Assembly (NCBI GenBank): GCA_029240815.1
Contig: JARDZO010000319.1
Location: 1 to 5,738 of the forward strand
Reading direction: 5' to 3'
Source: Brevibacillus sp.
GTDB taxonomy: Bacteria > Bacillota > Bacilli > Brevibacillales > Brevibacillaceae
Length of the DNA stretch: 5,738 nt
Part shown: positions 4,488 through 5,738 of the stretch, in pieces
Layout of the letters: the number at the start of each line of letters is the position of its first letter
How positions within the stretch are numbered: position 1 is the stretch's first letter
Program-made: the position numbers and the translations under genes
Notes under the pieces: generated by a model
Told to the model about the DNA's origin: nothing
Databases searched by the model: none
The model's input: only the letters and a program-made list of their open reading frames with translations

Positions 4488-5492
4488 ATGAAACCGACTA
4501 TTTATGATGTAGCAAAAAAAGCAGGCGTCTCTATCGCAACTGTCTCCAAAGTTATCAACAATACAGGTCGGATCTCGGAGAAGACGAGAAAAAAGATTTT
4601 GGCGCTCATGGAGGAGATGGAATATCAGCCGAGTGTGGTGGCATCAGCGCTAACAGGGAAATCGACGTATACGATCGGCTTGCTCATACCCGATTTGGCC
4701 AACCCATTTTTCTCGGAGATCGCCAGAAGCATCGAGGATCGCGGGCACAGTCTGGGCTATAACATCGTCATTTGCAGCACGGATTACGACCCGGAAAAAG
4801 AGGCGAAGTACACGTCGCTGCTGAAGCAAAAAAGCGTCGACGGGATCATTCTCGCGTCAGGATTTGAGAATCACAAAAGCGCGAAGGAACTTATCCACCA
4901 AAACTTCCCGATTGCAGTAGTGGCGAGAGAAATCCCATCGCTTGAAGTGGACACCGTATCGATCGATAATTTCCTCGGCGGATACCAAGCCGCTTCTCAC
5001 CTGATTGAACTCGGCCACAAACGTATCGCGATCATCGCCCGGGATGTATGGAGCAATCGTGAGCGGATTCGCGGCTACAAGCAAGCGCTGGATGAAGCCA
5101 ATCTGGAATTCGATCCGCAGATGGAATTCGTAAAGGATTCTGCTGTCGAGAGCGGAAAAGAGCTGGCTGGCAAGCTGCTCGATTCTTCTACGACACCGAC
5201 CGCGATTTTTGCTTGCAATGATTCGCTCGCCATCGGGGTGATCCAAGCGGCGCGGCAAAGAGGATTGTCCGTACCGAAAAACTTGTCCGTCGTCGGCTTT
5301 GACGATACGATCTGGGCAAAAATCAGCGATCCGCCGTTGACGACGATTGCCCAACCGATACGGGAGATGGGGTATGGGGTTATGGATCTGTTGATTCAGG
5401 AGATAAAAGGGCAAAAGCATATGAAGCAGCGCTTGATCTTGCTCCCGAAGTTGGTCGAGAGGGAAACGACGATGGCGTACACGGGAAAGTAA
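4488..5492 (+). CDS. LacI/GalR-family transcriptional regulator
   Basis: A complete 334-residue DNA-binding regulator, normal length for the family. The N-terminal helix-turn-helix covers about residues 4-24 (IYDVAKKAGVSIATVSKVIN). The hinge helix follows at about 47-57 (QPSVVASALTG), with Leu55 at the usual CpG-intercalating position. The periplasmic-binding-protein-like effector domain starts at IGLLIPD (63-69) and includes the conserved NDSLAIG and LSVVGFDD segments. The recognition helix has Ile-Ala where CcpA has Met-Ala, in agreement with operators carrying an AANCGNTT-type core. The start at 4488 is preceded by GAGGGAA at a fair spacing. It is probably a repressor of sugar or sugar-acid uptake and breakdown. 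The matching sites on both sides suggest that it controls itself and an operon to the right, and perhaps the upstream SDR. The effector is not identifiable. Confidence 0.93.
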   Translation: MKPTIYDVAKKAGVSIATVSKVINNTGRISEKTRKKILALMEEMEYQPSVVASALTGKSTYTIGLLIPDLANPFFSEIARSIEDRGHSLGYNIVICSTDYDPEKEAKYTSLLKQKSVDGIILASGFENHKSAKELIHQNFPIAVVAREIPSLEVDTVSIDNFLGGYQAASHLIELGHKRIAIIARDVWSNRERIRGYKQALDEANLEFDPQMEFVKDSAVESGKELAGKLLDSSTTPTAIFACNDSLAIGVIQAARQRGLSVPKNLSVVGFDDTIWAKISDPPLTTIAQPIREMGYGVMDLLIQEIKGQKHMKQRLILLPKLVERETTMAYTGK

Positions 5493-5519
5493 ATTGCTGC
5501 GAATCTAAACTCCTGAGAA

Positions 5520-5563
5520 CCGCGATGCTGTAGCGGACTTGCATGAAGGAGATTTTTCATGCA
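5520..5563 (+). repeat. Two adjacent hairpins after the LacI-family gene
   Basis: CCGC/GCGG (5520-5523 with 5533-5536) is followed by a perfect 8-bp stem, TGCATGAA (5540-5547) with TTCATGCA (5556-5563). No T run follows the second stem, so it is a poor intrinsic terminator, though it could act as a 3' end stabiliser. Its loop holds an AAGGAG and its right arm an ATG, which begin a 24-codon open frame (5559-5633). Confidence 0.45.
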
Positions 5564-5614
5564 GGAATGCCGCCGCGTGAACGTTTCAAAGATGTATCAT
5601 TTCGTCATGATAAT

Positions 5615-5625
5615 AAAGCGCTTAA
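5615..5625 (+). promoter_or_regulatory. LacI-type operator downstream of the LacI-family gene
   Basis: AAAGCGCTTAA contains the perfect 8-bp palindrome AAGCGCTT (5616-5623), a typical LacI-family core with central CpG. It differs from the operator before the regulator gene at only two positions. It lies directly upstream of a TTGACT (5630-5635), so it probably controls a promoter for a gene beyond the right edge. Confidence 0.55.
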
Positions 5626-5629
5626 CCTT

Positions 5630-5660
5630 TTGACTTACACGAGTCTCTATCTCATGTAGT
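5630..5660 (+). promoter_or_regulatory. Weak candidate promoter for a gene beyond the window
   Basis: TTGACT (5630-5635) matches the -35 consensus at five of six positions, but the best -10, TGTAGT (5655-5660), needs a 19-bp spacer. It is supported mainly by the operator just upstream. No start codon with a good ribosome-binding site follows before position 5738. Confidence 0.3.
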
Positions 5661-5738
5661 CTTTTTTCGGAAAATATGTTTGTTCTGAAGCTATATGCAC
5701 GAAATATAAGTGAAGTTTTGGTTAGAATAGTTCGAATT

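Noticed and set aside
4857..5420. 187-codon minus-strand open frame opposite the LacI-family gene
   Set aside because: Shadow of the regulator reading frame: no ribosome-binding site, no family resemblance.
1..5738. CRISPR array, tRNA, rRNA, insertion sequence or transposase
   Set aside because: No regularly spaced repeats, no tRNA-like cloverleaf or rRNA sequence, and no transposase motifs or terminal inverted repeats were seen by eye.

Overview
The window looks like a Bacillota chromosome of the Bacillales type, with Brevibacillus or a Paenibacillus-like organism the best guess. The evidence is near-perfect AAGGAGG ribosome-binding sites, sigma-A promoters with 17-bp spacers, U-tailed intrinsic terminators, and family members typical of that group (lipoprotein SBP, YdhK/DUF1541, SHOCT, DinB). 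The genus is an inference.

Layout: (1) Positions 1-81 hold the start of a leftward gene, probably a DinB-family protein, cut by the window edge. (2) Positions 82-688 are non-coding. The right half contains a good sigma-A promoter (397-425) and a long structured leader of about 257 nt, with a dyad at its 5' end, an AAGGAGG with no usable start codon, and several hairpins. (3) Positions 689-2311 encode a family-5 (peptide/nickel type) ABC transporter substrate-binding lipoprotein with no permease or ATPase genes nearby, closed by a terminator. (4) Positions 2365-2930 are a graveyard: the 3' part of a ydhK-like DUF1541 gene, its terminator, and a small one-TM SHOCT-domain gene broken by a one-base frameshift. 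(5) Positions 2931-3420 carry no recognisable gene, but there is an orphan strong terminator. (6) Positions 3421-4191 encode a complete classical short-chain dehydrogenase/reductase, with a terminator after it. (7) Positions 4356-5492 hold a LacI-family regulator with its own promoter and a LacI-type operator just downstream of the predicted transcription start. (8) Positions 5493-5738 are non-coding. They contain a second, nearly identical LacI-type operator, which suggests that the gene or operon to the right, outside the window, is the regulator's target.

How it fits together: the SDR and the LacI regulator look like the edge of a sugar or sugar-acid catabolic locus whose main operon probably lies to the right. 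The SBP is a separate transcription unit with an elaborate 5' leader. The ydhK/SHOCT remnants look like a decayed accessory (metal or envelope stress type) cassette between them. I did not find a clearly new defence, mobile or RNA-guided system. The best leads are the SBP leader, the paired LacI sites and the two small broken genes.
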